Assembly: GCF_015277735.1 (NCBI RefSeq)
Contig: NZ_JADHDA010000002.1
Span: 434,001-498,000, forward strand
Direction of reading: 5' to 3'
Origin: Psychrobacter sp. NG254
Lineage (GTDB): Bacteria; Pseudomonadota; Gammaproteobacteria; Pseudomonadales; Moraxellaceae
DNA: 64,000 bases
Shown here piece after piece: positions 1-8,819 of the stretch. Position 1 is the first letter of the stretch. Each line of letters begins with the position of its first letter. Both the position numbers and the translations under genes were made by a program. Below the pieces are notes generated by a model. It was not told where the DNA came from and made no database searches. It saw only the letters and a program-made list of their open reading frames with translations.

Positions 1-307
1 TAGCAGTAGCTCTAGCCAAGCCTATCTTTTTGATATCAATAGCAGCGCAATATTACCCGCTTATGCAGGGGCAGAAGATGCGGCTAGAGACTGCTTAAAA
101 ATGACCAGCAAGTACGAAAGCGTCACTGATAAAGAAAAGACCATTGCAGGCTGTATGGCAAAAGCTGGTGTACCAAGTACCGTTCTGTATGAGATAGCCA
201 ATGTTGAAAACCAATCTCAACGTACCAAGTGTGTTGAGCTCGGTAAAGGAAGTGGTAAGTTGACTACCGAGCTTGCGCTACTGTGTAGCCTAATACCGTC
301 AACATAA
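1..307 (+). CDS. C-terminal fragment of an unidentified protein upstream of pilY1
   Basis: The reading frame is open from base 2 to the TAA at 305-307, so only the last 101 residues are in the window. The fragment begins with a run of serines and carries four spaced cysteines in its second half. It lies 41 bases before pilY1 on the same strand. In related bacteria the gene before pilY1 is usually the minor pilin pilX, so a pilus minor subunit is the natural guess. The visible sequence has no feature that proves it, because the diagnostic pilin N-terminus would lie outside the window. Function is left open. Confidence 0.6.
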   Translation, partial: SSSSSQAYLFDINSSAILPAYAGAEDAARDCLKMTSKYESVTDKEKTIAGCMAKAGVPSTVLYEIANVENQSQRTKCVELGKGSGKLTTELALLCSLIPST

Positions 308-348
308 ATACAGCTCTCTAATTGTAGTGATAGCATAAGGATAAGATC

Positions 349-3300
349 ATGAAACACCCACAAGATAGACAGTCTGGTAATCGAATTTTACGTATTACGA
401 CTTTGTCAGCAGCGGTATTAGTTGGTCTTACAGCTATCAGTACCTTGGCATATAGTGCTACCAATGGAAAGAAAATCGGTGATCTAGAGATATACGAAGC
501 AGCTGAAGGTGGTAAAACGACCATCATGATGATGTTAGACACTTCGGGCAGTATGAGTATAAGTCTAACTAGTAGTAATACCGACTACGCTTGTGATTTA
601 CCAAGTGGCACGTCTTTTACGAAAGGTGTAGAACCTATCGTCATTCCGTATCCAAGATACTACTGTGAGACTGCAGGCGAAAAAAAATATTTTTATCGTA
701 ATAAGACAAGCAGTGGCAATAATAGATGGTATCGTTGTGGTAGCGAAGGTAGTACCAGCGCTACTAGCAGTATCTGTGACGATGAAATTAGTGAACCTAG
801 TGCTACAACGCTTTTACAGTATACTAAAGAGTCTAGTACTGGCAACAATGATTATTACTACAAGTCTAGTACTGGCGCTATCAAAGCATATGATCGTCTA
901 ACTCGTCTTAAAGATGCTATCTTCACTTTAATGGACAGCACACAATTAGACTCTAGTAAAATAGCTATTGGAATTGGCCAGTTTTCTTCACAAAGTAATA
1001 GTAGTAACACATACAACGGTGGTGACGGCAGTAGTGGCAAAATAGTCGTCCCTGCTGCGTTATTAACTACAGCACAACGCACTACTATCAAAACAGCAGT
1101 AGCGGCTCTAAAAGGTGAAAACGGTACACCAACTGCAAATGCTTATGCTGAAGCTGGTGCTTATATGTTGGGCAAAAACACCTCTGCTTTGATTTCTTCC
1201 TTTAAAGAAGAATACATTAAAATAGATAGTAACAATAGATACTATAAATGCTCAACCTGGGGTAGTAGTGGTTTAGATTGCACGCAATATCTTATTAATG
1301 TATATATTACTAGTACTGCCGGTTTTACAACTGCATCGTGCCAAAATGCCAGTTCGTTAACTTGTTTATTAACATTAACACCGACTACAAAAACTGCAGA
1401 AGAACTAGGATATAGTGGTTTCGCTAAGTCTGTTACTACTTCTAAAGCGACTAGTAGCATTAATTACAAAAGTCCGCTAACGTCGACAGCGGCTTGTGAT
1501 GGCCAAGGTATATATTTCCTCACAGATGGCCAGCCGAATAGCTCTCCTGCACCTTTACCTTTGATGGGATCTGCCTTAGGCAATAATTCCTTTAGCGTGC
1601 CTTCATCTAATTTCTTACCAAATGGTAGTAGTGGAGCAACTAGTGGTATGCCTGCAGTAGGTGCATTCGCTAAAGCTTTACGTGATCCGACCAAAAATCC
1701 ATTGGGTGTCAATATTTTGACAGCTGTGGTTGGTTTTGGATCGGTATTCGATGTTGATAAAGTAGCAGATGCGGCGAAACCTGAAGGAGATAGAGTGATT
1801 CGCAGCTTTTCTTATACCGATCGTCTGGGTAATCAGACAACCCGTGAGTATTATAACTGTGAGAAGATCGCAGATACAGATGCAAAAAATGCTTGTAATT
1901 GGGGAGCAAAGTCACATCCTGATTTAACAGCAAAAGTTGGCGGTTATGGTGAAGGTGGATTTTATTCAGCGCAATCTACAGATGATATTGTCAAGAGTAT
2001 TACTACTTTTGTAGATGACTTAGATCAAACATTACCATCTGCACCTTCAGGTACTATTACTGTGCCAGAAGATCCTTATCAAGCCTCAAATCAGCTGGCA
2101 TATGCTTATCTACCAATGCTCGCTCCTAACGTAAGCTCAAACGACAGTATATGGAAAGGCAATCTAAAGAAATACAACCTAGACCAAGGTACGTTGTTTG
2201 GCAAGAGTGATAGCCGTCTATACAATAACGTTGCAGGTGATCTGAGTACAACGACGCAAGACATCTGGCAGACAGCAGATTATTTGAATACGAAAGGTGG
2301 TACTGCCAATAACGACATCAATGCAGGCGGTGTATACGCGCAGCTACGTACACCGAAATCAGATCGTGGTAGCGTGCGAAAAATATATGTTGAAGACTAC
2401 GACTACGACACAGCCGGAAATAAAAAACCAGTATTACGAGAACTGAGTGTCAGCAGCGCTGGTAAACCAATAGGGTTTAATCTATTGGTCGATACGGCGA
2501 CTTATACGCAACAAAATCAGCGCCGTTTGCTTAACTTTTTAGGGTTCGACAAAGCCATTAAAACAAATGGGCAAGAGATAGATCTAGTGGTCAGTAGCGG
2601 AGTGGCTTTGTCTGATGTTGTGACAAGCGATCTTACTTTGGTTCAGCCTAACAAAGACACTAAAGTACTAGGCGGTGTCGTACACTCAACGCCAACTGCT
2701 GTTTCTTATGGGGCGGCATTAGATATCAATGGCCGTATCACTGATCCTCGTGATGATTATGTGTTATTTGGCTCTATGGATGGTGCTCTACACCTAGTAG
2801 ATGGCAAAGATGGTAAAGAGACCGTTGCTGTCATACCAAGATCTATGTTAATCAATCAACCAGATGCCTTAGTCAGTAACTCGACCAGAACTGAGATTGG
2901 CCAGCCTTATTTTGGTGTCGATGCGCCATGGCTTGTGACCACAGACTATAAATATGATTTAGATAATAAAAAAGTAACAGTTGATAGTGCCACTGGCAAA
3001 GGTGTGTTTGCTTATGGTGGTCTACGTATGGGTGGCGAGGCCTTATATGGTATAAATATCACCAAAAGCTCTGTTCCAAAAATTGAATTTACGATTACCC
3101 CAGATGGGCTTAACTATACGGCATCTAACAACTTCAAGCGTTTGGGGCAGACTTGGAGCAAACCAACAGCGGCTAAAATTCGTTTGAAGTCGAGTGATGC
3201 TGAGCCGACAGATGTACTTGTTTTCGGTGGTGGTTATGATATGGGTTACGAGAGTGAAGTATATACTCCTACTACGCTGACTCCTGCGAAAGGTAATGCT

Positions 3301-4419
3301 ATCTATATGATTAACGCCAAAACTGGCGAGCTAATATGGTCAACGAGTGGTGCAACTGGTGTTGGACTGAGTGCAGCTCTCAATGTCATAAAACCTGAGA
3401 TGATTCATAGTATCGTGGGTGAAATTACCGTGCTTGATAGAGACAACGACGGACTGACCGATCATATTTATGCAGCTGATTTGGGTGGACAGGTTTTCCG
3501 CGTTGATTTTCAAAATGCGCGTACTACACAGTACGGATTTACAGAAGTGACGAACTTTAGCACTAAGCCTGCTATACGTATATTGAATACCAAACCGAGC
3601 ATAGTAAGTGGTAGTGTAGGTGATAATTTTGCTTACCGTTTTTATGAGCGTCCAATCATCAGCTTTTATCGTAGAGAGAGTGGGCCTGACAACGGTAAGC
3701 TCTTTGGGCTTGTTAATGTGGTTTCAGGTAATCGAAGTGCTCCTCTATCCAAATTACGAGATAATAATACTTATGCCAATCGTGTCTACGGCATCATAGA
3801 CACTGACCTGACACGCAGTGATCTTTATACAACATCGACATTTAATACCAAAGACATCACAGAGACTGATTTAACTAACCTGTCAACAGCTCTTGGAAAC
3901 ACGCCAACTGAGGCTGTCAAAAATACTGCTAAAGCGGGTATGATTGCGGGTACGAAAAAAGGTTGGTATTACCCATTGACCCGTTTCGATGGACAAACCA
4001 ATGTAAAATACAACAAGAGCTTGGGCGATAGCGCGGTTATCAATAGCTTACTGTTTACGACTGTCTATAATCCTGATAAGCAATACGGCAGTGTGAATAG
4101 TTGTACGGCTAAAATCAGAGGTGGCTCTGAACGTCAGCTGTATTGCTTGCCTTATGGTGTGTGTATGGACACCACTTCTATAACAGGGACAGGGGGCTTT
4201 ATACCTGCAGGTCAGGGCATTCAAGAGCTCACACTGGGAGCATTTAATAAAGACAATACCAATCTAAAAGTGTTAGTCGGCACAACCACCCTAGCAGAGC
4301 GCATCAAAGCGGATAATAGAGTTAACTATCTTGGAGGCGGCGATGGTAGCGCCTCAGAGTATATATTTAACGAGCGTTATACTATTCAGCCTAGAGTCTG
4401 GTATGAGCGTGTTCAGTGA
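349..4419 (+). CDS. pilY1: PilY1/PilC-type type IV pilus tip and assembly protein
   Basis: Large secreted protein of 1356 residues, predicted to act at the pilus tip in adhesion, assembly and control of retraction. An N-terminal signal peptide ends near residue 37 (AYSA). A von Willebrand A-like region follows with a MIDAS-type DTSGSMS motif (D64, S66, S68). The C-terminal half matches the PilY1 beta-propeller, with an EF-hand-like calcium loop D1030-R-D1032-N-D1034-G-L-T-D1038. The region between is Ser/Thr/Asn-rich. The next gene starts inside its stop codon, so it is translationally coupled to the minor pilins. In Acinetobacter the corresponding gene is comC, needed for natural transformation. 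The family call is firm; the division of roles among the domains is from the family. Confidence 0.93.
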   Translation: MKHPQDRQSGNRILRITTLSAAVLVGLTAISTLAYSATNGKKIGDLEIYEAAEGGKTTIMMMLDTSGSMSISLTSSNTDYACDLPSGTSFTKGVEPIVIPYPRYYCETAGEKKYFYRNKTSSGNNRWYRCGSEGSTSATSSICDDEISEPSATTLLQYTKESSTGNNDYYYKSSTGAIKAYDRLTRLKDAIFTLMDSTQLDSSKIAIGIGQFSSQSNSSNTYNGGDGSSGKIVVPAALLTTAQRTTIKTAVAALKGENGTPTANAYAEAGAYMLGKNTSALISSFKEEYIKIDSNNRYYKCSTWGSSGLDCTQYLINVYITSTAGFTTASCQNASSLTCLLTLTPTTKTAEELGYSGFAKSVTTSKATSSINYKSPLTSTAACDGQGIYFLTDGQPNSSPAPLPLMGSALGNNSFSVPSSNFLPNGSSGATSGMPAVGAFAKALRDPTKNPLGVNILTAVVGFGSVFDVDKVADAAKPEGDRVIRSFSYTDRLGNQTTREYYNCEKIADTDAKNACNWGAKSHPDLTAKVGGYGEGGFYSAQSTDDIVKSITTFVDDLDQTLPSAPSGTITVPEDPYQASNQLAYAYLPMLAPNVSSNDSIWKGNLKKYNLDQGTLFGKSDSRLYNNVAGDLSTTTQDIWQTADYLNTKGGTANNDINAGGVYAQLRTPKSDRGSVRKIYVEDYDYDTAGNKKPVLRELSVSSAGKPIGFNLLVDTATYTQQNQRRLLNFLGFDKAIKTNGQEIDLVVSSGVALSDVVTSDLTLVQPNKDTKVLGGVVHSTPTAVSYGAALDINGRITDPRDDYVLFGSMDGALHLVDGKDGKETVAVIPRSMLINQPDALVSNSTRTEIGQPYFGVDAPWLVTTDYKYDLDNKKVTVDSATGKGVFAYGGLRMGGEALYGINITKSSVPKIEFTITPDGLNYTASNNFKRLGQTWSKPTAAKIRLKSSDAEPTDVLVFGGGYDMGYESEVYTPTTLTPAKGNAIYMINAKTGELIWSTSGATGVGLSAALNVIKPEMIHSIVGEITVLDRDNDGLTDHIYAADLGGQVFRVDFQNARTTQYGFTEVTNFSTKPAIRILNTKPSIVSGSVGDNFAYRFYERPIISFYRRESGPDNGKLFGLVNVVSGNRSAPLSKLRDNNTYANRVYGIIDTDLTRSDLYTTSTFNTKDITETDLTNLSTALGNTPTEAVKNTAKAGMIAGTKKGWYYPLTRFDGQTNVKYNKSLGDSAVINSLLFTTVYNPDKQYGSVNSCTAKIRGGSERQLYCLPYGVCMDTTSITGTGGFIPAGQGIQELTLGAFNKDNTNLKVLVGTTTLAERIKADNRVNYLGGGDGSASEYIFNERYTIQPRVWYERVQ

Positions 4420-5012
4420 GAAACATAACTGATAAAGCGATATCGAAGATGACAGATTCAATAGTGGCAAACACGCGTGCATATAAAGATAATGTTCGAG
4501 GCTTTACGCTTATTGAGCTCATGATTATTATTTCTATTGTCGCTATATTGGCAGCTGTTGCTATTCCAAGCTATCGCCGCTATGTAGTCGCTAATGCTGA
4601 ACGAGAAGCCCAAGCCAAGATGCTTCAGCTTCAAATTCAGCTAGAGCGTTGGCGGGCACGATCTCTAAGCTATCAAGGTTTTACCCCTGAAGTGATCAAT
4701 AGTAGCGATAACAGCGTGTCCTATAATTATAGTGAGACAAACAATCGAACTATCTATGTCCCTGATGGTAGTAATGCCACTACCCATCGCTATGCCATTA
4801 CTCTGGTAGATGGTGTTGACACAGGTAGCTCGCTTGTAGCGACAGGTATCGTTACTGGTCGTACATGGAAAATGCTAGCGACGCCCAATACGAAAGGTAT
4901 CACTAGTACTGCTCACTACATGGTGTTAACAAGTACGGGTTTGAGTTGTCAAAACAGCCTATCTATTGATATTAAAAAAACAGACTGCGGCACAGGTCAA
5001 ACGCCGTGGTAG
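4416..5012 (+). CDS. Type IV minor pilin (PilE/ComE-like)
   Basis: Pilin-like protein with a class III prepilin signal: a basic leader ending in RG, then FTLIEL with the conserved Glu at +5 and a hydrophobic helix of about 20 residues. PilD-type peptidase would cut between G29 and F30 if translation starts at the GTG at 4416. That GTG overlaps the pilY1 stop (GTGA), which favours coupling. An in-frame ATG at 4449 would give a more usual 18-residue leader, and neither start has a clear ribosome site. The C-terminal region has two cysteines (in SCQNS and DCGTG), probably the pilin D-loop disulfide. Position after pilY1 matches minor pilins that prime the fibre. Confidence 0.85.
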   Translation: MRNITDKAISKMTDSIVANTRAYKDNVRGFTLIELMIIISIVAILAAVAIPSYRRYVVANAEREAQAKMLQLQIQLERWRARSLSYQGFTPEVINSSDNSVSYNYSETNNRTIYVPDGSNATTHRYAITLVDGVDTGSSLVATGIVTGRTWKMLATPNTKGITSTAHYMVLTSTGLSCQNSLSIDIKKTDCGTGQTPW

Positions 5013-5034
5013 TGTGAGTGATAAATAAGGCTAA

Positions 5035-5472
5035 ATGTATATGAAGATACGACAGCAAAAAGGCTTTACCCTAATAGAGCTGATGATTGTATTGGCCATT
5101 ATTGGTGTGCTTGCTGCTATTGCATATCCAAGCTATCAGCAGTATATTATCAAGTCTAAACGTGCTGATATGATGAGCGAAATGCACAATATCGCCTCTG
5201 AGGTTCAAAACCGTAAGCTGGCACAAGGGCGCTATGCAGGTATGGTCGTGACAGATCTAACCGTCAACTATCCTAGACAAGGTACGGCGCTATATACTGT
5301 CGCGATAACGCCCAACCCATTGACCAGTCAATGGACTATCACTGCGTCACCTATACCAGGTACGCAAATGGCTAATGATGGCAACTTAAGTCTCAGTTAC
5401 CAAGGCGTTAAATGTCGTATCGTTAATATTAATACTAAAAACTGTGGAACGGATGATAGGTGGAACGATTAA
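5035..5472 (+). CDS. pilE: Type IV minor pilin PilE-like
   Basis: Short pilin of 145 residues with the leader MYMKIRQQKG cleaved before [18 protein letters not shown]. The Glu at +5 is present and the helix is canonical. Two cysteines near the end (KCRIV and NCGTD) would close the D-loop. It lies 22 bases after the previous minor pilin, so the three genes pilY1-pilin-pilE form one operon ended by the terminator at 5567-5620. AAGG at 5027-5030 sits 4 bases before the ATG at 5035 and 10 before the in-frame ATG at 5041, so the leader may be two residues shorter. The short length and genomic position argue for a minor rather than the major subunit. Confidence 0.85.
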   Translation: MYMKIRQQKGFTLIELMIVLAIIGVLAAIAYPSYQQYIIKSKRADMMSEMHNIASEVQNRKLAQGRYAGMVVTDLTVNYPRQGTALYTVAITPNPLTSQWTITASPIPGTQMANDGNLSLSYQGVKCRIVNINTKNCGTDDRWND

Positions 5473-5566
5473 GAGAGTTATTACTCATAAAAAAGTTGCG
5501 TTGTAATCTATATGATATTATTTGCTAACTACCAAGTCTGTCTCAACTCATTTTAGGACGGGACAA

Positions 5567-5620
5567 AGCAATAAAAAAGAGCCATCCTATATTAATTTAG
5601 GATGGCTCTTTTTTATTGCT
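5567..5620. terminator. Bidirectional intrinsic terminator after the minor pilin operon
   Basis: A perfect 23-bp inverted repeat (5567-5589 and 5598-5620) with an 8-base loop. The stem core is GAGCCATCCTA and its outer part is A-tract against T-tract, giving a U-run on either strand. It closes the pilY1-pilE operon. Confidence 0.93.
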
Positions 5621-5946
5621 CTCAAAATAAGAAATAGCCAGTCGCCTGACAAAAAATGTCATGTTAGTTACCTTATCCGCTTAATCCTCAATCAAACTGA
5701 CGATTTTTAGTAGGTCTTCAGTAACAATAATAAGTAGACAAAAAATGTCAGCAGCTTAACTATGTCAATTTATGGCTGTTACATTCATTTTAATCTTAGG
5801 ACGAATGCTGTTCAACACCTTATTTATCGTACCTTCACATACTATAAAATAAGTACATATAGGCTATAGACAGCTATTATCCGTAAACAGGCTCAATTAT
5901 CAGTAGCAATATATTTGTAGTAAAAAATGAAGATAGACTGAAAAGT
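5621..5946. other. Non-coding AT-rich stretch before pilA
   Basis: No convincing gene is visible between the terminator and the pilA promoter; the small open frames here lack ribosome sites. The stretch lies upstream of a sigma-54-type promoter, so it is where an enhancer for a PilR-like activator would be expected. No binding site was identified by eye. Confidence 0.5.
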
Positions 5947-5962
5947 TGGCACGCTACCTGCA
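5947..5962 (+). promoter_or_regulatory. Sigma-54 (-24/-12) promoter of pilA
   Basis: TGGCAC-GCTAC-CTGCA matches the RpoN consensus TGGCAC-N5-TTGCA at all but one position, with exactly 10 bases between the invariant GG (5948-5949) and GC (5960-5961). Transcription would start near 5973, giving a leader of about 130 bases before pilA. RpoN and PilR control of pilA is established in Pseudomonas and Moraxella. Confidence 0.82.
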
Positions 5963-6103
5963 ACAATAATAACAAGACAGTTAGATGAGCAAGTTCAGTA
6001 ACTACTCAAACTAACAAACCCTATATTTATAATAGATGGCAGATAGTGATACCAAATAGCGTATCAACCGATTTGTTATCACCTTACTCTAAAGGACATG
6101 CTT

Positions 6104-6532
6104 ATGAACGCTCAAAAAGGTTTTACCCTAATCGAACTAATGATCGTTATCGCTATTATCGGTATCTTGGCTGCGATTGCTATACCTGCTTATACTGATT
6201 ATACGACTCGCGCTCGTGTATCAGAAGCATTGACTACTGCATCTGCTATGAAAACTACTATATCTGAAAATATTATTAGTGCTGGTGGTACTGCTATTAA
6301 TACGGCTGGAGCCTGTTCAGGAGTAGCTCTTGTTAGTGCTTCAAATGCCACCAAAAACGTAGCTTCATCGACTTGTACAGATGGCGTTATCTTAGTTACG
6401 ACAACAGCAGCAGCCAAATCAGTACCACTTACTTTAAAGCCTACTTATACGGGTAATAATGTAACTTGGGCATGTACTACAACTGCTGAGAGTTTTAAAT
6501 TTGTACCAGCTGAATGTCGCACTGCTACTTAA
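6104..6532 (+). CDS. pilA: Major type IV pilin PilA
   Basis: Structural subunit of the type IV pilus, 142 residues. The six-residue leader MNAQKG is followed by [18 protein letters not shown] with Glu at +5; PilD would cleave and N-methylate Phe1. Four cysteines (in ACSG, TCTD, ACTT, ECRT) can form two disulfides. The ATG at 6098 is in frame but lies only 1 base after the ribosome site AAAGGA (6091-6096), whereas ATG 6104 is spaced 7 bases, so 6104 is chosen. Its own sigma-54 promoter and the adjacent glycosyltransferase mark it as the major pilin rather than a minor one. The protein ends in Thr-Ala-Thr. Confidence 0.93.
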   Translation: MNAQKGFTLIELMIVIAIIGILAAIAIPAYTDYTTRARVSEALTTASAMKTTISENIISAGGTAINTAGACSGVALVSASNATKNVASSTCTDGVILVTTTAAAKSVPLTLKPTYTGNNVTWACTTTAESFKFVPAECRTAT

Positions 6533-6544
6533 TAGTACTTACTG

Positions 6545-8116
6545 ATGCTGACAAATATATTTTATCTACTTTTAGGGCTAAGCTATCTTAGCCCTATTTT
6601 TATGCAGCCATGGGTAAGCGGATTTCAAGATTTATGTGCTATCTCGGCTCTAATTATATTATTAGTTTTTCGAATATATAAAAATAAGGTCGAAGTTGAT
6701 AAAAGAATCATATATGTCTTTGGATGTATAACGTTTATTCCTCTAGTTCAGTATTTATTTGGAATATTATTTTTCACTCAAGAGCTAGTCTTATCACTTA
6801 TCTATATCAGTGTTTTTTTTCTAGGTATAATTAGTGGTGCGAATTTCAATAAGTTGTTTAAAGATATTGAAAGGTTATCGTTTTTCTTCGTATTCATAAG
6901 TTTATCATGCGTAGTACTACAGCTAATACAGTGGAGCGGTCTGTACCATTCGGTATTGATATTAGATAGTACCTCGCGCCGACCCTTCGCTAATTTAGGT
7001 CAGCCTAATAACTTAGCAACTCTGCTATTTATAGGGTTTTTCTCTAATATTATCTTATTTAAAAATTATAAGATAAAAGTACAATTCTATTACATAGTAA
7101 GTATTGCTCTAATGATAGGGATAGTACTCACTCAGTCTAGAACGAGTTGGGTAGTATTTTTTGCAATACTACTTCTAACTCTTTTCAAGAAGCAGTGGAA
7201 CATTTTTAGTACTTTGTTAAGAAGTGCTGTACTATTTTTCTGCTTGGTTTTGACTTTACCCTATATAACTTTGTTCTTCCATGATCAAGGTCTGACTGTG
7301 ACTCAAAGAATCAGTTCTGACTCTACAAGACTCCATATATGGAAACAAATGCTCATCGCCATTATGGATAGACCATGGTTTGGGTACGGTTGGAATCAAA
7401 CTCCGGTAGCGCAAACATCAGCATCTCTAAAATTTCCCTTAATTAGATGGTTTGAATATTCTCATAATTTATTTTTAGATATTATCGTATGGACTGGTAT
7501 ACCTATAGGTGTATCAATTATTATTATTATAAGTATTTGGTTGTTCAAAACGTTTATAAGAATCAATACATCAAATCAATTGATGTATTTTCTTATAATT
7601 ACTGCTTTTTTTATACATTGCATGCTTGAATATCCGTTTGCATACGCCTATTTCTTATTACCGATCGGCTTTTATATCGGTGTTTTACATCGAGAAATAT
7701 ATGATGCTAAAGCGATAAAGGTAAATGCTTTAATTATTTTTTTGATTAGCCTTTTGACTATTTCAGTGTCAATTGTCACAAGAGATTATTTCGTATTTAA
7801 CAAGAAAAAGGCTATTTATGCTTCTGAGAACTTATTCTCTCAAAAAGTAAAGCCCGTATCTTCTAAAATACTGCTATTAGATGCTTTAGATATCAATAAT
7901 GATATTATGTTTTTAGATGAGTGTTATGTTTTAAATAATAGTAAACCAAAAAACATAGAGAGAGCTTTTTATAGTTATCCTACAAATAGTAATTTAATTA
8001 TGTACTATAAATCAGAGCTTTATAGCCAAGGCAATATAAATAAACCTATGAAGTATGCAGGTTTAAGGTTTAGAAACATAAGTTCAATTTCTGAATTAAA
8101 AAATAATTGTTTATAG
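6545..8116 (+). CDS. pglL: PglL/TfpO-type pilin O-oligosaccharyltransferase
   Basis: Inner-membrane protein of 523 residues with roughly a dozen predicted membrane helices and a Wzy_C-type loop. The stretch around STRLHIWKQML, RPWFGYGWNQT and EYSHNLFLDI is typical of PglL oligosaccharyltransferases, which move a lipid-linked glycan from undecaprenyl pyrophosphate to Ser or Thr of exported proteins. It starts 12 bases after pilA, so it is probably cotranscribed and acts on that pilin. Base composition is clearly more AT-rich than the neighbours, suggesting transfer or relaxed codon choice. Eight consecutive T at 6813-6820 could be a slippage tract. A Wzy O-antigen polymerase is the alternative, less likely next to pilA. 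Confidence 0.85.
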   Translation: MLTNIFYLLLGLSYLSPIFMQPWVSGFQDLCAISALIILLVFRIYKNKVEVDKRIIYVFGCITFIPLVQYLFGILFFTQELVLSLIYISVFFLGIISGANFNKLFKDIERLSFFFVFISLSCVVLQLIQWSGLYHSVLILDSTSRRPFANLGQPNNLATLLFIGFFSNIILFKNYKIKVQFYYIVSIALMIGIVLTQSRTSWVVFFAILLLTLFKKQWNIFSTLLRSAVLFFCLVLTLPYITLFFHDQGLTVTQRISSDSTRLHIWKQMLIAIMDRPWFGYGWNQTPVAQTSASLKFPLIRWFEYSHNLFLDIIVWTGIPIGVSIIIIISIWLFKTFIRINTSNQLMYFLIITAFFIHCMLEYPFAYAYFLLPIGFYIGVLHREIYDAKAIKVNALIIFLISLLTISVSIVTRDYFVFNKKKAIYASENLFSQKVKPVSSKILLLDALDINNDIMFLDECYVLNNSKPKNIERAFYSYPTNSNLIMYYKSELYSQGNINKPMKYAGLRFRNISSISELKNNCL

Positions 8117-8336
8117 GATTTTAGCTGTTGAATATTAAGGAATATATTTGGAACGTTTCCATACATTATATTTTTGAATTATTTAGGCTGAGTTTAAAAT
8201 CTAGTATAATTTTGTGTAATATTATAATATTAAAGAGGCTGTCTTAGATAAGTAAAATAATATAAAAAAACGCTAGGCTAAAAGCTAACGGTATGGTCTA
8301 AATTATTAGCGAAGCTTAGTTTTAATGACCTATAAA

Positions 8337-8377
8337 ACATAAAAAAGGCTGTAGCAAAGCGACAGCCTTTTTTATGT
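8337..8377. terminator. Bidirectional intrinsic terminator between pglL and the ferredoxin gene
   Basis: Perfect 16-bp stem (8337-8352 and 8362-8377; core AAGGCTGT) with a 9-base loop and A/T tracts at both ends. It serves the converging pglL and fdxA genes. The 220 bases between pglL and this hairpin hold no gene. Confidence 0.9.
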
Positions 8378-8403
8378 AATGATAATCAGTATAGAGCCAC
8401 TAA

Positions 8404-8727
8404 CTATCTCTCTAAGTACTGAATCTTACCTTCCACACCATCCCACTTAGCGGCTTCTGGCATTTGGCCTTTCATCTCAGTGATGTTTGGCCATTTTTGC
8501 GCCAGCTCTTCATTTAGCTGAGTGAACATTTCTTGATCTTTTGGTACTTCATCTTCTGAGAAGATAGCATTGGCCGGACATTCAGGCTCGCATAGTGCAC
8601 AATCGATGCACTCATCAGGATCGATGACGAGAAAGTTTGGGCCTTCATAAAAGCAGTCCACAGGACAGACTTCCACACAGTCGGTGTATTTGCAAAGAAT
8701 GCAGTTATCTGTAACGACAAAGGTCAT
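8404..8727 (-). CDS. fdxA: Seven-iron ferredoxin (3Fe-4S/4Fe-4S), FdxA type
   Basis: Small cytoplasmic electron carrier of 107 residues. Cysteines C9, C17, C21 near the N-terminus and C40, C43, C46, C50 ([11 protein letters not shown]) give the Azotobacter FdI-type pattern: a 3Fe-4S and a 4Fe-4S cluster. The extra C12 and C25 are also common in this family. The acidic C-terminal tail of about 50 residues is typical of FdxA. It follows mutS on the same strand with a 92-base gap, an order also known in Pseudomonas. The partner reductase cannot be told from the sequence. Confidence 0.92.
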   Translation of the reverse strand: MTFVVTDNCILCKYTDCVEVCPVDCFYEGPNFLVIDPDECIDCALCEPECPANAIFSEDEVPKDQEMFTQLNEELAQKWPNITEMKGQMPEAAKWDGVEGKIQYLER

Positions 8728-8819
8728 AGTGAGGTCTACCTGTTATTGGATGGGGCTAAATAGAAGCGCTAGAAAATAACTCGTATTTTAGCGCCTTTAC
8801 GACGGTTTGACAATTCTCT

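Noticed and set aside
5522..5710. Small open frame after the minor pilin operon
   Set aside because: It runs straight through the perfect terminator hairpin at 5567-5620 and has no ribosome site.
8235..8245. GAGGCTGTCTT, an IS-end-like sequence also found at 28803-28813
   Set aside because: Only 11 bases are shared, no inverse partner or target duplication is visible at either place, and both regions are otherwise ordinary; chance is as likely as an IS remnant.
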